From assembly GCA_002167215.1 (NCBI GenBank), contig NHDS01000033.1, forward strand, positions 3,142 through 28,839: a DNA stretch of 25,698 nucleotides, given 5' to 3'. The translations under genes were made by a program, and so were the position numbers. Shown here piece by piece: positions 8,407-17,272 of the stretch. The notes beneath the pieces were generated by a model, which searched no databases, had not been told where the DNA came from, and saw only the letters and a list, made by a program, of their open reading frames with translations. Each line of letters begins with the position of its first letter. Within the stretch, counting starts at the first letter, position 1. The DNA comes from Pelagibacteraceae bacterium TMED65 (lineage in GTDB: Bacteria > Pseudomonadota > Alphaproteobacteria > TMED127).

Positions 8407-9436
8407 CAGATAACAGTAATTGAGAATCTTTTTTTATAAATTTCTTTGCTTTTTTACCAATAACTCTATCTAAATCCTTGGCTGGAATGTTATTTTTACC
8501 AGGACTAGGCCTCTTAACAGAAATATTTTTACTACTTAATAATTCGCCAACTGAAATATTTTTTAGAGAAACTACACTTTCTCTCGCCCATAAAACTATT
8601 TCTTTTTCTTCTTTATGAATTTTTCTTTTATCTCCCATCGATTTGAATACAGCATTACACCCCTCAACTAATTCAAAAAGTTCTTTAGAATCAATTGATG
8701 ATTGATGATCAGGCCCTTTCATACTTTTATCTAATGTAAAATGTTTTTCAATTAAACATGCACCATGACTAACAGCTACGAGAGCGCAATAAATTGTTGG
8801 TGTATGATCTGATAATCCTATTGGAACTTTAAATTTTTCAATATAATTTTTAATAAGACCTAAGTTCATTATCTCGTAAGGACACGGATAAGCCGAAACA
8901 CAATGCATCATTGCAAAATCTACTTTTTGTTTTTTGTACAAATTATAGGTTTCTTTTACTTCATTAAATTCAGTCATACCAGTTGAAAAAATAACTGTTT
9001 TTTTTTTACTTGCTATGTGTTTCTGCAGGGGATGATTAGTACACTCTCCTGAACCAACTTTAATAGCATTTACTCCAATTTTATTTACAAGTATGTCACA
9101 CGACTTAAAAGAAAATGGAGTACATAAAAATTCTATTTCAATATCTTCACATATTTTTTTTAGATTGGATAACTCTTCAATTGATAAGTTGGTTTCATCA
9201 AGAGCCTGATATAAAGATTTGTCTCCGAAATTCTTTGAAATGGGTGTGTTAGTAAGCATCTCATCATCAAGTTGATGAATCTGAAATTTAATAGCATCAC
9301 ACTTAGCTGCTTTAGCTACATATACCATCTCTTTAGCTATTTCGAAGTCTCCCTGATGATTAATACATGCTTCAGCAATTATATAAGGCTTTCCAAAATT
9401 TTTTATGGATTTATCGCCTATTTTTATTTTTTTCAT
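8396..9436 (-). CDS. neuB: Nonulosonic acid synthase (N-acetylneuraminate synthase family)
   Basis: This 346-aa protein has the two domains expected of NeuB: a TIM-barrel PEP-condensing domain and a C-terminal SAF (antifreeze-like) domain from about residue 285. The family condenses PEP with a 6-carbon N-acyl sugar to give a 9-carbon sialic-type acid. Visible motifs are IIAEACINHQGD (19-30), AIKFQ (48-52), CTPFSF, GSGECTNHPL, GLSDHT and EKHFTLDKSMKGPDH. The SAF part begins near the ARESVVSLKNI segment and ends with the RVIGKKAKKFI region. It is the first gene of the neuB-neuC-SDR-SDR-neuA run, after a 46-nt gap that is one of the few non-overlapping junctions. Sialic, legionaminic and pseudaminic synthases share these motifs, so the product is not fixed. 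Confidence 0.92.
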   Translation of the reverse strand: MKKIKIGDKSIKNFGKPYIIAEACINHQGDFEIAKEMVYVAKAAKCDAIKFQIHQLDDEMLTNTPISKNFGDKSLYQALDETNLSIEELSNLKKICEDIEIEFLCTPFSFKSCDILVNKIGVNAIKVGSGECTNHPLQKHIASKKKTVIFSTGMTEFNEVKETYNLYKKQKVDFAMMHCVSAYPCPYEIMNLGLIKNYIEKFKVPIGLSDHTPTIYCALVAVSHGACLIEKHFTLDKSMKGPDHQSSIDSKELFELVEGCNAVFKSMGDKRKIHKEEKEIVLWARESVVSLKNISVGELLSSKNISVKRPSPGKNNIPAKDLDRVIGKKAKKFIKKDSQLLLSDVF

Positions 9437-9482
9437 TAGGATAAAAGTTAATTTTTTAAGCTAAACTAAATTAATATAAACT

Positions 9483-10646
9483 TCAAATCAAATTTATTTT
9501 TTTTGATATGAAATTTTTTTCTATTTCTTGTTGATATATACACTTACCAAAACTTTTTTCAAAAATTTTTAATAAATTAGCTTTTCCAACCCGAACATCT
9601 ATGTCATTTACACATTTAATTTCATTGATTTGAGATGACTGTAATTTTTTAAAAAAAATATTTTTTTCACACATAAAAATTAATCCACCACTTTTTTTTT
9701 TTCTTAAACTTCTATCTGGATTAATATTACTACACCCGATCAAAAACTCATTACCTGATATTCCCAAACCTCTTAACATATAATTACTCGAAAATCTTCT
9801 CAATAAGTTTTCCATATAAGGCTTTCCATTTCTTAATAATCGTCCGGTGTATGTTTTATAGTTTCCAAAACTATCGCAAATATAAAGATCATTACTAATT
9901 AAATTTATGTCATGAACACCTCTATTTGTAATTTTAAAAAAAAATATTTTTTTTTTATCGGTAAACCCAACTAAAGACGCTCCTCTTTTTTTTATACCAA
10001 CTGAGCCACTATGACACGTGAATAAAACAAAATTATTAATACAGTTAACAGAATTAACATGGTTGTGATCTGAAGAAATTGATAGTCCCGTTTTATCTTT
10101 CATTATAAAAATTTCATTGACAATCTTTTTCTTATTTATGTCAACGTAGCAAATCGAATTTCTTTGTGTGTTTGCAAAACATAAGTTACCAGTTTCTTTG
10201 TCAAAAGATAATCCATGTATCCTCTCATTTCCGTAAAGAGTTTCAAAACTTAATATTCTTTCTTTCTCTCTTAGTTCAAAAGACAATTTATTTCTAATTA
10301 ATTTTGCTTTTATTATTGATGAGTGAATACCCGTAAATACTGAAAAAAAAACTACATCTTTACAAATTGATACGCCGTGAACGTCTCCAGCAAAAATCTT
10401 TTGAATTTGACTTTCATTAATTATAAACAGTCCTAAATTTGATGAAAACAAAAATGTGTTTTTAAAACTAAATGAAACGTTACTTTTTTTTTTTTCAAAT
10501 TTTATATTTTTTTTTAAAAATTTTCGAAGATTATTTGTTTTTTCAATATTACTGAAAAATTCATTTACAATATATTTGAATTCTTTCCAAAAGAAGATTT
10601 GAGAGATATGATAATTTAATAATATAATCTTCTTTAAAAAGTTCAT
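9483..10646 (-). CDS. Predicted six-bladed beta-propeller protein with periodic histidines, unknown function
   Basis: I do not recognise the family of this 387-aa protein. From about residue 60 it is beta-rich with an internal period of about 50 residues. Repeat-like centres occur at GDVHGVSI (88-95), ERIHGLSF (141-148), HNHVNSVN (194-201), GVHDINLI (243-250), LRGLGISG (291-298) and INEIKCVND (340-348). The first four place His at the same point (H90, H144, H196, H245). This suggests a six-bladed propeller with a central, possibly metal-binding, His cluster. There is no signal peptide or clear membrane segment, although the N-terminus is hydrophobic. It overlaps the nucleotidyltransferase by 4 nt. 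A modifying enzyme, lyase or glycan-binding protein are all possible; none is shown. Confidence 0.6.
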   Translation of the reverse strand: MNFLKKIILLNYHISQIFFWKEFKYIVNEFFSNIEKTNNLRKFLKKNIKFEKKKSNVSFSFKNTFLFSSNLGLFIINESQIQKIFAGDVHGVSICKDVVFFSVFTGIHSSIIKAKLIRNKLSFELREKERILSFETLYGNERIHGLSFDKETGNLCFANTQRNSICYVDINKKKIVNEIFIMKDKTGLSISSDHNHVNSVNCINNFVLFTCHSGSVGIKKRGASLVGFTDKKKIFFFKITNRGVHDINLISNDLYICDSFGNYKTYTGRLLRNGKPYMENLLRRFSSNYMLRGLGISGNEFLIGCSNINPDRSLRKKKSGGLIFMCEKNIFFKKLQSSQINEIKCVNDIDVRVGKANLLKIFEKSFGKCIYQQEIEKNFISKKINLI

Positions 10647-11353
10647 TTTGTTTTCTCTTTAAAAACATATTTTTTTAACTGAATGGTAGCATATCTAAAA
10701 GACTCAGGAGTTCCAATATCTAAAAAGTTTTTTTTAGTAAAATAGTGATAAAAATTATTTTTCTTTTTTTTCAAAATATCTTCTTCAAATGAAAAAAAAC
10801 TATCTGAAATTCCATCAAAAACCTGCCTTTTTAGAACATAAATACCACCGTTTATTATATTAGTATTTCCAGTTTTTTCAGAGAAAGATAATACTCTATT
10901 TCCCTCTCCAACTTCTACATTTCCAAACCTTAAACTATTATTTATTCTAACAGTAAGCATTAAAACGTCCATTTTCGAGGAATAAAAGTTTAGAAACTCA
11001 TTATAATCAATATTACATATTGAATCTCCATTAAGAACAAAAAGATGATTAATTTTTATTTTTTTAAAAGCATTTAGAATTGCTCCTCCTGTTCCAAGTG
11101 GTTTTTTCTCCTCTAAAAAAACTAGCGAAAGGTCTTTATAAACATTACCGAGTGTTTCCTGAAAAACATCTGATTTATATCCAACAGAAATATAGACTCT
11201 TCTAAATCCAGCCAAAATCAATTTTTCAAAAATATAACAAATAAAAAATTTTTCATTGATTCTCATTAGAGGTTTTGGAGTCCCCTTTGAAATCGATTCT
11301 AATCTTGTACCTTTCCCACCAGCTAAAATTAATGGAAAAAAATTTTTTATCAT
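10643..11353 (-). CDS. hddC: Sugar-1-phosphate nucleotidyltransferase, HddC-like
   Basis: This 236-aa protein is a nucleotidyltransferase with the N-terminal pyrophosphorylase motif LAGGKGTRL (10-18), TPKPLM (25-30), GTGGA (87-91), the metal-binding NGDS (108-111) and a C-terminal FLDIGTPESF. This set and the short length fit D-glycero-alpha-D-manno-heptose-1-phosphate guanylyltransferase (HddC) and close relatives such as small mannose-1-phosphate guanylyltransferases. It would make a GDP- or other NDP-sugar donor. A matching HddA-type kinase is encoded at 23370-24359, which supports the heptose reading. The isomerase GmhA and phosphatase GmhB are not in the window. The gene overlaps the upstream SDR gene and the downstream propeller gene by 4 nt each. 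Confidence 0.75.
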   Translation of the reverse strand: MIKNFFPLILAGGKGTRLESISKGTPKPLMRINEKFFICYIFEKLILAGFRRVYISVGYKSDVFQETLGNVYKDLSLVFLEEKKPLGTGGAILNAFKKIKINHLFVLNGDSICNIDYNEFLNFYSSKMDVLMLTVRINNSLRFGNVEVGEGNRVLSFSEKTGNTNIINGGIYVLKRQVFDGISDSFFSFEEDILKKKKNNFYHYFTKKNFLDIGTPESFRYATIQLKKYVFKEKTK

Positions 11354-12327
11354 CTTTTAAACGCTTCTTTTTTGTTTTGCTCAATCCAATTGAATGTTTT
11401 TTTAATACCTTCTTGAACAGAGAATTGGCATTTAAACCCAATAATTTTTTGAATTTTTGATATATCAAATTTTATTTTATCAACTGTTTTTGGCTTATGA
11501 ACGTCATATACTATTTTTGGTGTAGTTTTTTTTAAATCAGTAGCAAATTTTAAAATTTCATTTATTGAATGAAGTTTTCCAGAAGCAATATTAACTTCTA
11601 AAAAATCAAATTTTTTTTTTGAAACCTCAATTAATCCATTTATAAAATCATCTATAAAAATTAAATCTCTCTTCTGTTCTCCATTTCCCCAAATCACCAG
11701 TGGGTTATGGTCTTCGTATACTTTTCTTATAATAGATGCTGTAACATGTGATTTTAGTTTATCAAATTTATCATAGGGACCAAATATATTTGAAGGTCTA
11801 ACAATCAAACAGCTAAAATTTTTAGATACTCTAGTAGAAAAAATTTGACACAAAATCTCAGAATATCTTTTCGTCCAACCAGCAGAATAATATACATCAA
11901 AAGGATTACCTTTTAACATATCATTTTCAGAATATTTATTTTTTTTTATATTAGGGTAAACACAACCAGTACTGATAAAAACAAACTTTTTTATTTTTTG
12001 CTTTATGGATGCTTCAAGTAAGTTTAACAGCATTCTTATATTTGAAGTTACATGATAAAGAGGATTATTCAAGATATCATAAGCTCCTGAGGTTGCTGCT
12101 GCGCACATAAAAACTACATCAATATTTTTCAGCGCTTTAATACAGCTGGCTTTATCCTCTAAATTAAATGAGGTTTCCTTATAATTTTTATGGATATGCT
12201 TCAAATGCTTATTTGAAAACCTATTTCCATAAACTTTGTAACCTTCTTTTAAAAGTTTATTAGTTAAATTATAACCTATAAAACCATAGGCACCCGCAAC
12301 AAAGATTCTCGATTTTTTATCCAACAT
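11350..12327 (-). CDS. NAD-dependent epimerase/dehydratase-like SDR with atypical active site (copy 1)
   Basis: This extended SDR of 325 aa starts at the ATG at 12327; a TTG at 12336 is also in frame. The Rossmann motif GAYGFIG lies near residue 12. FISTGCVYP carries the usual Ser/Thr. The active-site region reads YYSAGWTKRYSE: Tyr is present, but four residues after the second Tyr is Trp instead of the expected Lys. The rest resembles GDP-fucose-synthase-like sugar-nucleotide enzymes, with VRPSNIFGPYDKFD and a late IWGNGEQKRDLIFIDD stretch. It follows an AKR gene with an 11-nt overlap, the same arrangement as the pair at 18564-20596. The substrate is unknown; a 4-keto sugar reductase or epimerase role is a guess. 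Confidence 0.75.
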   Translation of the reverse strand: MLDKKSRIFVAGAYGFIGYNLTNKLLKEGYKVYGNRFSNKHLKHIHKNYKETSFNLEDKASCIKALKNIDVVFMCAAATSGAYDILNNPLYHVTSNIRMLLNLLEASIKQKIKKFVFISTGCVYPNIKKNKYSENDMLKGNPFDVYYSAGWTKRYSEILCQIFSTRVSKNFSCLIVRPSNIFGPYDKFDKLKSHVTASIIRKVYEDHNPLVIWGNGEQKRDLIFIDDFINGLIEVSKKKFDFLEVNIASGKLHSINEILKFATDLKKTTPKIVYDVHKPKTVDKIKFDISKIQKIIGFKCQFSVQEGIKKTFNWIEQNKKEAFKR

Positions 12328-13249
12328 ATTGGTCAAATTTAAAGTATTTTATATTATATTCCTTAATTCTTTTTATATTATCTTCACTTAGATTTTTTAT
12401 TTTCTCTGCTTTAACATTTTCAATAATCTGTGACTTATTTATCATACCAGGTAATACAATATGAATTTGTGAAAAAGAAAGACAAAAATTTAAGCATAGT
12501 TGGGCTCTAGTTACGTTTTCATCTTTTACAACTTTTTTAAAAATTTTATTGCTTTCCTCAATCCATTTTCTTCTTTGGTCAATCTTCCAAAATTTTCTAT
12601 GATCATCTTCATCAAAAATGTGTTTGGCTGAGTATTTTCCAGTCAAAAATCCAAAAGCTAAGGGTGTTCTGGCAATAATTTTAATATTCATTTTTTTACA
12701 TTTTTCATAAATATTTTTTTCCAAGATTCTTATATCTAATATATTAAAATTTACTTGAATAAAGTCGACCATAGAAAAATCGTTGATACAATAAAAATCT
12801 TCAGGATTCCTTAAAGAGATTCCGAAGTTTCGAATTTTTTTACCAAACAAATTCTTTATAAAAGTAAAATACTCCATATTTGACAAAAAATCTTTCGGTG
12901 GATTGTGCAGTTGCAGAAAATCTATGTATTCGGTTCCCAAGACTTGTAAACTATTTTTAATCTGAGAAATAATAGATTGTTTTGAAAAACTTGATTTTTG
13001 AGAAAAATCAGAAACTCCGCATTTCGTGGAAATAATCAAATCTTCTCTTCTATTTTTTTTTAAAATGAATCCTAACAATTTTTCGCTATTTCCATAAGCA
13101 GGTGAAACATCAAAAAAATTTATTTTTTTTTTTAAAGAAAACTCTAATAATTCTATCGCCTTAGTTTCTGATATCTTACCGTATGCCGGGTTTATTTTTG
13201 TCCCTCCTCCAATTCCCCAACAACCAAAACCAATTCTCGATCTAACCAA
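12317..13249 (-). CDS. Aldo/keto reductase (copy 1, intact)
   Basis: This aldo/keto reductase of about 310 aa has a TIM-barrel fold and NADPH-dependent reductase chemistry. The catalytic tetrad is visible: D47 and Y52 in FFDVSPAYGNSE, K76 in ISTKCG and H115 in LQLHNPP. Late barrel features include ARTPLAFGFLTGK and the cofactor-loop segment IVLPGMINKSQI. The start shown is TTG at 13249. Family-like residues (SELDLVRSRIGFG) appear to continue upstream in frame to a stop near 13285 without an ATG, so the true start may be a rarer codon further up. It directly precedes an SDR gene and probably works on the same nucleotide sugar or intermediate. The substrate is not visible. Catalytic residues are complete, so the enzyme should be active. 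Confidence 0.82.
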   Translation of the reverse strand: MVRSRIGFGCWGIGGGTKINPAYGKISETKAIELLEFSLKKKINFFDVSPAYGNSEKLLGFILKKNRREDLIISTKCGVSDFSQKSSFSKQSIISQIKNSLQVLGTEYIDFLQLHNPPKDFLSNMEYFTFIKNLFGKKIRNFGISLRNPEDFYCINDFSMVDFIQVNFNILDIRILEKNIYEKCKKMNIKIIARTPLAFGFLTGKYSAKHIFDEDDHRKFWKIDQRRKWIEESNKIFKKVVKDENVTRAQLCLNFCLSFSQIHIVLPGMINKSQIIENVKAEKIKNLSEDNIKRIKEYNIKYFKFDQYVG

Positions 13250-13288
13250 ATCTAATTCACTAACTTTGTTTACTTTAATATTTTAGTA

Positions 13289-15268
13289 TTAGTAATGTGA
13301 GGCGTAGTATTTTTCTAATGCTTTACTTCCATAAAGATAAGCACCCTTTTTGTTTGCAAACCAAACCACTTTTTTTGCCCAGTCGTTATCATCTACCCAT
13401 TCTTCATCTTTACGAACAATTAAATATTTCTTTTTTGATTCTTTTAACTTAATTTTTTTTCCTTCAAGGACAGACTGATAAAATTCTAGAACATTGAAAT
13501 CACTTGAAATCTCAATATTATTAGTTCTTTTTGGAAGTTTTAACATTTCATAGTTTAAGCGTATAGATTGTTCTACCAAAGACTTGTATTTTGATAAACT
13601 TGGATCATTTTCTAAAAGTTTACTGATTAAAAGTGACTCACAATCTCTATAAAAATTGAATATTGATTCATCTTCATATAACTTAATCAACATAAATTCA
13701 TCGTGAGGCCACCATATATTGAGCCATTTTTTAGAAAATTGATATTCAGGTCCTCCATCTTGAATTATTTTTGCAGCTTTTAAGAAATGTTCTTTGACTT
13801 TAAAGATCTCAGGATAATTTTTCTTTTCAAGTGAATTAAAATACTCAAAAATATTGTTATAGTTTTCACTAGTTAAATGATTAAAAATAATAATCGGAAT
13901 TTGTATAATTTTGTTAAAATACAAAAATGCTGTCATCCATGAAAATGCCCTAACCTTCACCCACTCTTTTTTAGGCAATGAAGAAGTGGAAATGACAAGC
14001 TTTTGTTTTTCAGGAACTCCAAAATCGTCCTGAGCAAACGATCCATGCATATTTAAAATATTTGTATCAACCGTTTCCATTTGAAATTTCTTTTGATAAC
14101 TCTCGTCTCCCATCTCAGAGTTAGGAAGAATGGATAAGTTATTAAATTGAATTCTGTTATGTTGACCATTTTCTATTAGCCTTGAAACACCTTCTGTAAA
14201 GGAACAATAAGTTTCTCCAGGAAGACCAAGTATCAAATCAGAATAAGTAGGAACACCGTCTCTAGTAAATCTTGTTTGGAGGTCTTCATAAGTATTTAAT
14301 GATATGTTATCTCTTTTAATATTTAATAATGTATGTTCATCTAAAGACTGCATTGATAGTGTAACACCTTTATTTAAACCAGAATCAGCAAGTATCTTCT
14401 GTGTGATATATGCTCTTTCTGTGGCATTCTTTGTATTTTGAACTGATAATGCTTTTGGATAACCTGTTAATAATTTTTTCGTTGAGGCGTATTTCGCTAT
14501 ATCAATATCTCTTTTTAAAATTCCAAAATTTGCATCACAACAAAAAATAAATTCAATTTTTTTTTTCGAAAACCAATCAATTTCAGCTTGTAGCCTATCT
14601 ATTTCAAATTTATTTAATTTTGCAGCGGTAGCTGAACCCCAATCACAAAATGTGCATTTAAAAGGACAACCTCTATTAGTTTCCCAAAGAATTAACCATT
14701 CATCGTTTGGATATTTTTTTATTAATTCATCAAATACCCCGTTTAAATATGGAGAAGGTATATCCTCTAAATTTCCAATTCTACTGGGCTTAGGATTCGT
14801 AACAAATTCACCTGATTCTTTCAAAAATGAAATTCCTTCAACATCAACTATTTTTTTTTTTCCTATAGATTCTACTAAATTTAAAAAAACTTTTTCGCCT
14901 TCTCCATTCACTACAAAATCAATAAATTTATGTGATTCTAAGAAATCTTTAGAGTTATCCGGAACTTGTGGTCCACCAAAGATGATTTTAATTTTTTTAT
15001 TACGATTCTTCAATTCTTTTGCTATTGCAAGTGATAATTGCTCATTCCAAGAATATAGACTAAAGCCAACAATATCTGCAGCCTCAAACTGCCTTACAGC
15101 ATCGCTCACCTTTATTCTCTTAAATAATGGTGGCAAGAATTTATACTTATCTCTATTTTTTGAATATTTCTGAAAATAAGTTTGAAGAACACCCGCAGCA
15201 TATGGCAAATAGTGGGCTCCGGAAAAACTATTGTTAATTTGACTTATACCAACTTTAACTTGTCTCAT
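13289..15268 (-). CDS. B12-binding-domain radical SAM protein
   Basis: This 659-aa protein starts at the ATG at 15268, where the protein begins MRQVKVGIS. An ATG at 15355 would add 29 atypical residues and lengthen the overlap with the upstream gene from 14 to about 100 nt. The N-terminal part (about 1-165) looks like a cobalamin-binding domain: LPYAAGVLQTY, IVGFSLYSWNEQ and IIFGGPQVP (95-103), then NGEGE. No classic DxHxxG His ligand is obvious. The radical SAM motif is NRGCPFKCTFCDWGSA with C201, C205, C208. A long C-terminal region (about 430-659) is unassigned. The family includes methyltransferases and other radical enzymes; here it probably modifies a sugar or lipid precursor, with no substrate visible. 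Confidence 0.85.
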   Translation of the reverse strand: MRQVKVGISQINNSFSGAHYLPYAAGVLQTYFQKYSKNRDKYKFLPPLFKRIKVSDAVRQFEAADIVGFSLYSWNEQLSLAIAKELKNRNKKIKIIFGGPQVPDNSKDFLESHKFIDFVVNGEGEKVFLNLVESIGKKKIVDVEGISFLKESGEFVTNPKPSRIGNLEDIPSPYLNGVFDELIKKYPNDEWLILWETNRGCPFKCTFCDWGSATAAKLNKFEIDRLQAEIDWFSKKKIEFIFCCDANFGILKRDIDIAKYASTKKLLTGYPKALSVQNTKNATERAYITQKILADSGLNKGVTLSMQSLDEHTLLNIKRDNISLNTYEDLQTRFTRDGVPTYSDLILGLPGETYCSFTEGVSRLIENGQHNRIQFNNLSILPNSEMGDESYQKKFQMETVDTNILNMHGSFAQDDFGVPEKQKLVISTSSLPKKEWVKVRAFSWMTAFLYFNKIIQIPIIIFNHLTSENYNNIFEYFNSLEKKNYPEIFKVKEHFLKAAKIIQDGGPEYQFSKKWLNIWWPHDEFMLIKLYEDESIFNFYRDCESLLISKLLENDPSLSKYKSLVEQSIRLNYEMLKLPKRTNNIEISSDFNVLEFYQSVLEGKKIKLKESKKKYLIVRKDEEWVDDNDWAKKVVWFANKKGAYLYGSKALEKYYASHY

Positions 15269-16514
15269 AATTTCTGTATACCATTTTCTCACATTTTTCC
15301 AATATTTTTGGTAAATTATTAAGACTATAATATTTTTCATAAACTTTACGAGCATTTTTCCTTAATTTAATCGACAGCGATTTATTTTTAGCTAAAATTT
15401 TTAATTTCCTTACGAACTCTCTTCCTGTTGAAGCAGATAAGCAAGCTTTGTTTCTGAACAATTCAGGGAAACCTTTAAAAGTCTCCTTATGGAGAAGTAA
15501 ACAAGGGTAGCCACTACATATATTTGGTAACTTGTAACCTGATGTGGGTGGATATTTTACTGCATGAAGAACAATATCAGAGTTAAGAATTTTCATATAT
15601 AAATCATCCAAATATCCACAAAATTTAACATTCTTAAATTTGCTTAGAATTTTTTTTAATTTATGTAAATTATTTTTATTTTCTCCAACTATATGAAATT
15701 CAAATTCAGTTAACTCCTCTGAATATTGTGATAATATTTCATATGCTAAAAATTCTAAATTAGATTGTGCAAAAGTTGTTTGAGTTGTTCCAATTAGTGC
15801 AACAATTTTTTTCTTTCCTGATTTAAATGATGGTTCTTTATTTTTTAAATCTCTTGTAGGATGATTAAAATAGATTACTGTAGGTTTATTTTTAAAAATT
15901 TTCCTATTGATTTTTCCACAATAAATAGATGGGCATAAATTAAGGTTTACCATTTTTACTCTATTTCTGTAAAAAAAATTATTTAGTAAAAGTTTTAGAT
16001 AAAATAATTGGTTTTTAAAAAGAAAATTTTCTTTTTTATCGTTAGTATACCTCATAACATATTCAGAATTATGCAAACCCCATACAACCAAAGGAACATT
16101 TGAATTATAATAGACTGGAAAAATATCCTGAAAGCTAAATACAAAGTCAGGGTTTACCAAGTTGACAACATTAGAAAATTCCTCTGAATATTTTTGGCTT
16201 TCTTTCATTGCTAAAAGTTTCATTTTTATAGAATCGTAAATATTTTGTGAAATGTTTTTATGGATAGAATTAATTAAATCGACAATAAAAAAGTTTTCTA
16301 TCTTCCCTTGATTCTTTAGTAAATTGAGGCTTTGTTCAATTTTAAGGTCTCTTTTAATCCATACTTTATTAGTTATCAGAAGTGTTATTGAAATGTTTCT
16401 GGATTTAAAATAGTCAAAAATAATTTTAAATATCTCAACATCACCATTAAAAAACTTTTTGTCAAGGAACCCTAAATGACCAATTTCTGCATTAAGAATT
16501 AGTTTGAGGGCCAT
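15255..16514 (-). CDS. GT-B glycosyltransferase (GT4-like)
   Basis: This 419-aa protein has two Rossmann-like halves. The C-terminal half shows features of family 4-like glycosyltransferases: FEFHIVGENKNNL, then NVKFCGYLDDLYMKILNSDIV, then a SGYKLPNICSGYPCLLLH region where the donor nucleotide usually binds. The N-terminal half has VVWGLHNSEYVMRY, typical of acceptor-domain loops. It likely transfers one sugar to the lipid-linked glycan at the inner face of the membrane. It is placed between a methyltransferase gene (5-nt gap) and a radical SAM gene (14-nt overlap), suggesting that the transferred or acceptor sugar is the one modified by those enzymes. A canonical E-x7-E motif is not obvious, so exact family membership is tentative. 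Confidence 0.7.
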   Translation of the reverse strand: MALKLILNAEIGHLGFLDKKFFNGDVEIFKIIFDYFKSRNISITLLITNKVWIKRDLKIEQSLNLLKNQGKIENFFIVDLINSIHKNISQNIYDSIKMKLLAMKESQKYSEEFSNVVNLVNPDFVFSFQDIFPVYYNSNVPLVVWGLHNSEYVMRYTNDKKENFLFKNQLFYLKLLLNNFFYRNRVKMVNLNLCPSIYCGKINRKIFKNKPTVIYFNHPTRDLKNKEPSFKSGKKKIVALIGTTQTTFAQSNLEFLAYEILSQYSEELTEFEFHIVGENKNNLHKLKKILSKFKNVKFCGYLDDLYMKILNSDIVLHAVKYPPTSGYKLPNICSGYPCLLLHKETFKGFPELFRNKACLSASTGREFVRKLKILAKNKSLSIKLRKNARKVYEKYYSLNNLPKILEKCEKMVYRNYETS

Positions 16515-16519
16515 AAAAT

Positions 16520-17272
16520 TTAAAATTGAAAAAAAGAGACTCTTGAAGCATAGCGAAATCTCTCTAATTTTATATTATTTAAACTAACTTGTTCCATAAG
16601 CGCAATCGTTTCCCCAGGAGCATCACTATCATTTAACTCGTCAAAAGCTAAAATTGAACCTTTGCAAAGTCTAGGTTTAATTGCTTTCAGAACATCCCTA
16701 GTTGGTTTATAAATATCAAAATCAAAATAAGCTAAAGAGATAATAGTTTCTGGAAATCTTTTTAAATAACCAACAATTTTTTTTGAGGCATCTCCTTTCA
16801 CAATTTCATACTTTTTTATATGAGATAGTGGATTTAGAGATTCCTGCGTTTTCATTAAAGAGTCAAGGTATTTTATATAATCTTTTGTTGTAGAGAGACT
16901 TTTCTCGAACATCATCTCATTTTTTCCATCAAGCTTATTAATATTTTTAAGACCTTCAAATGTATCAAATAATACAATTTTTCTATGTCTGTTATACGGC
17001 TCGTAAATACTTCTTAATGACGAAAAAATTGCTCCATTATTTCCCCATCTAGTACCAAATTCAAAAATATTTCCGTGAAGATTAATAATTTTTTTATAAA
17101 GATGATTCATTAATAAAATTCTTGATAAGTTCTTTGAATCTAAAAAAAGCCCAAGATTAGATAAAACTTGTTCGTTAGGAATTGGGTTTTTATTAAATAA
17201 ATCAATCAGGGATTTTCTATTTAATAATTCACTTTCAGAATCTTTAGTGTAATTTTTAATTTTGCTTTTCAT
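16520..17272 (-). CDS. TylF/MycF-type SAM-dependent O-methyltransferase
   Basis: This 250-aa class I methyltransferase matches the macrocin O-methyltransferase (TylF) pattern. IFEFGTRWGNNG (69-80) is the SAM-binding loop, and VLFDTFEGL (100-108) is the family-specific FDtFeG motif. FDFDIYKPTRD (183-193) and AFDELND (209-215) supply the acidic metal-binding residues. The family methylates sugar hydroxyls in a Mg-dependent way, so O-methylation of a glycan residue is likely. The first base of its ATG is also the last base of the upstream radical SAM stop codon (1-nt overlap, TAATG). It sits between a radical SAM protein and a glycosyltransferase, in keeping with a sugar-decorating block. Confidence 0.82.
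   Translation of the reverse strand: MKSKIKNYTKDSESELLNRKSLIDLFNKNPIPNEQVLSNLGLFLDSKNLSRILLMNHLYKKIINLHGNIFEFGTRWGNNGAIFSSLRSIYEPYNRHRKIVLFDTFEGLKNINKLDGKNEMMFEKSLSTTKDYIKYLDSLMKTQESLNPLSHIKKYEIVKGDASKKIVGYLKRFPETIISLAYFDFDIYKPTRDVLKAIKPRLCKGSILAFDELNDSDAPGETIALMEQVSLNNIKLERFRYASRVSFFQF

Noticed and set aside
9437..9482. Possible hairpin or promoter before neuB (TTAATTT...AAATTAA)
   Set aside because: The stem is all A/T with a long loop and there is no convincing -35/-10 pair; such patterns are common by chance at this base composition.
11253..11468. Small minus-strand frame across the SDR/nucleotidyltransferase junction
   Set aside because: It overlaps the ends of two well-supported genes in another frame and shows no motif.
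14652..15173. Long plus-strand frame (173 codons)
   Set aside because: It is wholly inside the radical SAM gene on the other strand, has no recognisable domain, and its composition is that expected of an antisense shadow.
15269..15355. Upstream ATG for the larger radical SAM gene
   Set aside because: The extra 29 residues are unlike the family and would create a 101-nt overlap with the glycosyltransferase gene; the ATG at 15268 gives the usual short overlap.
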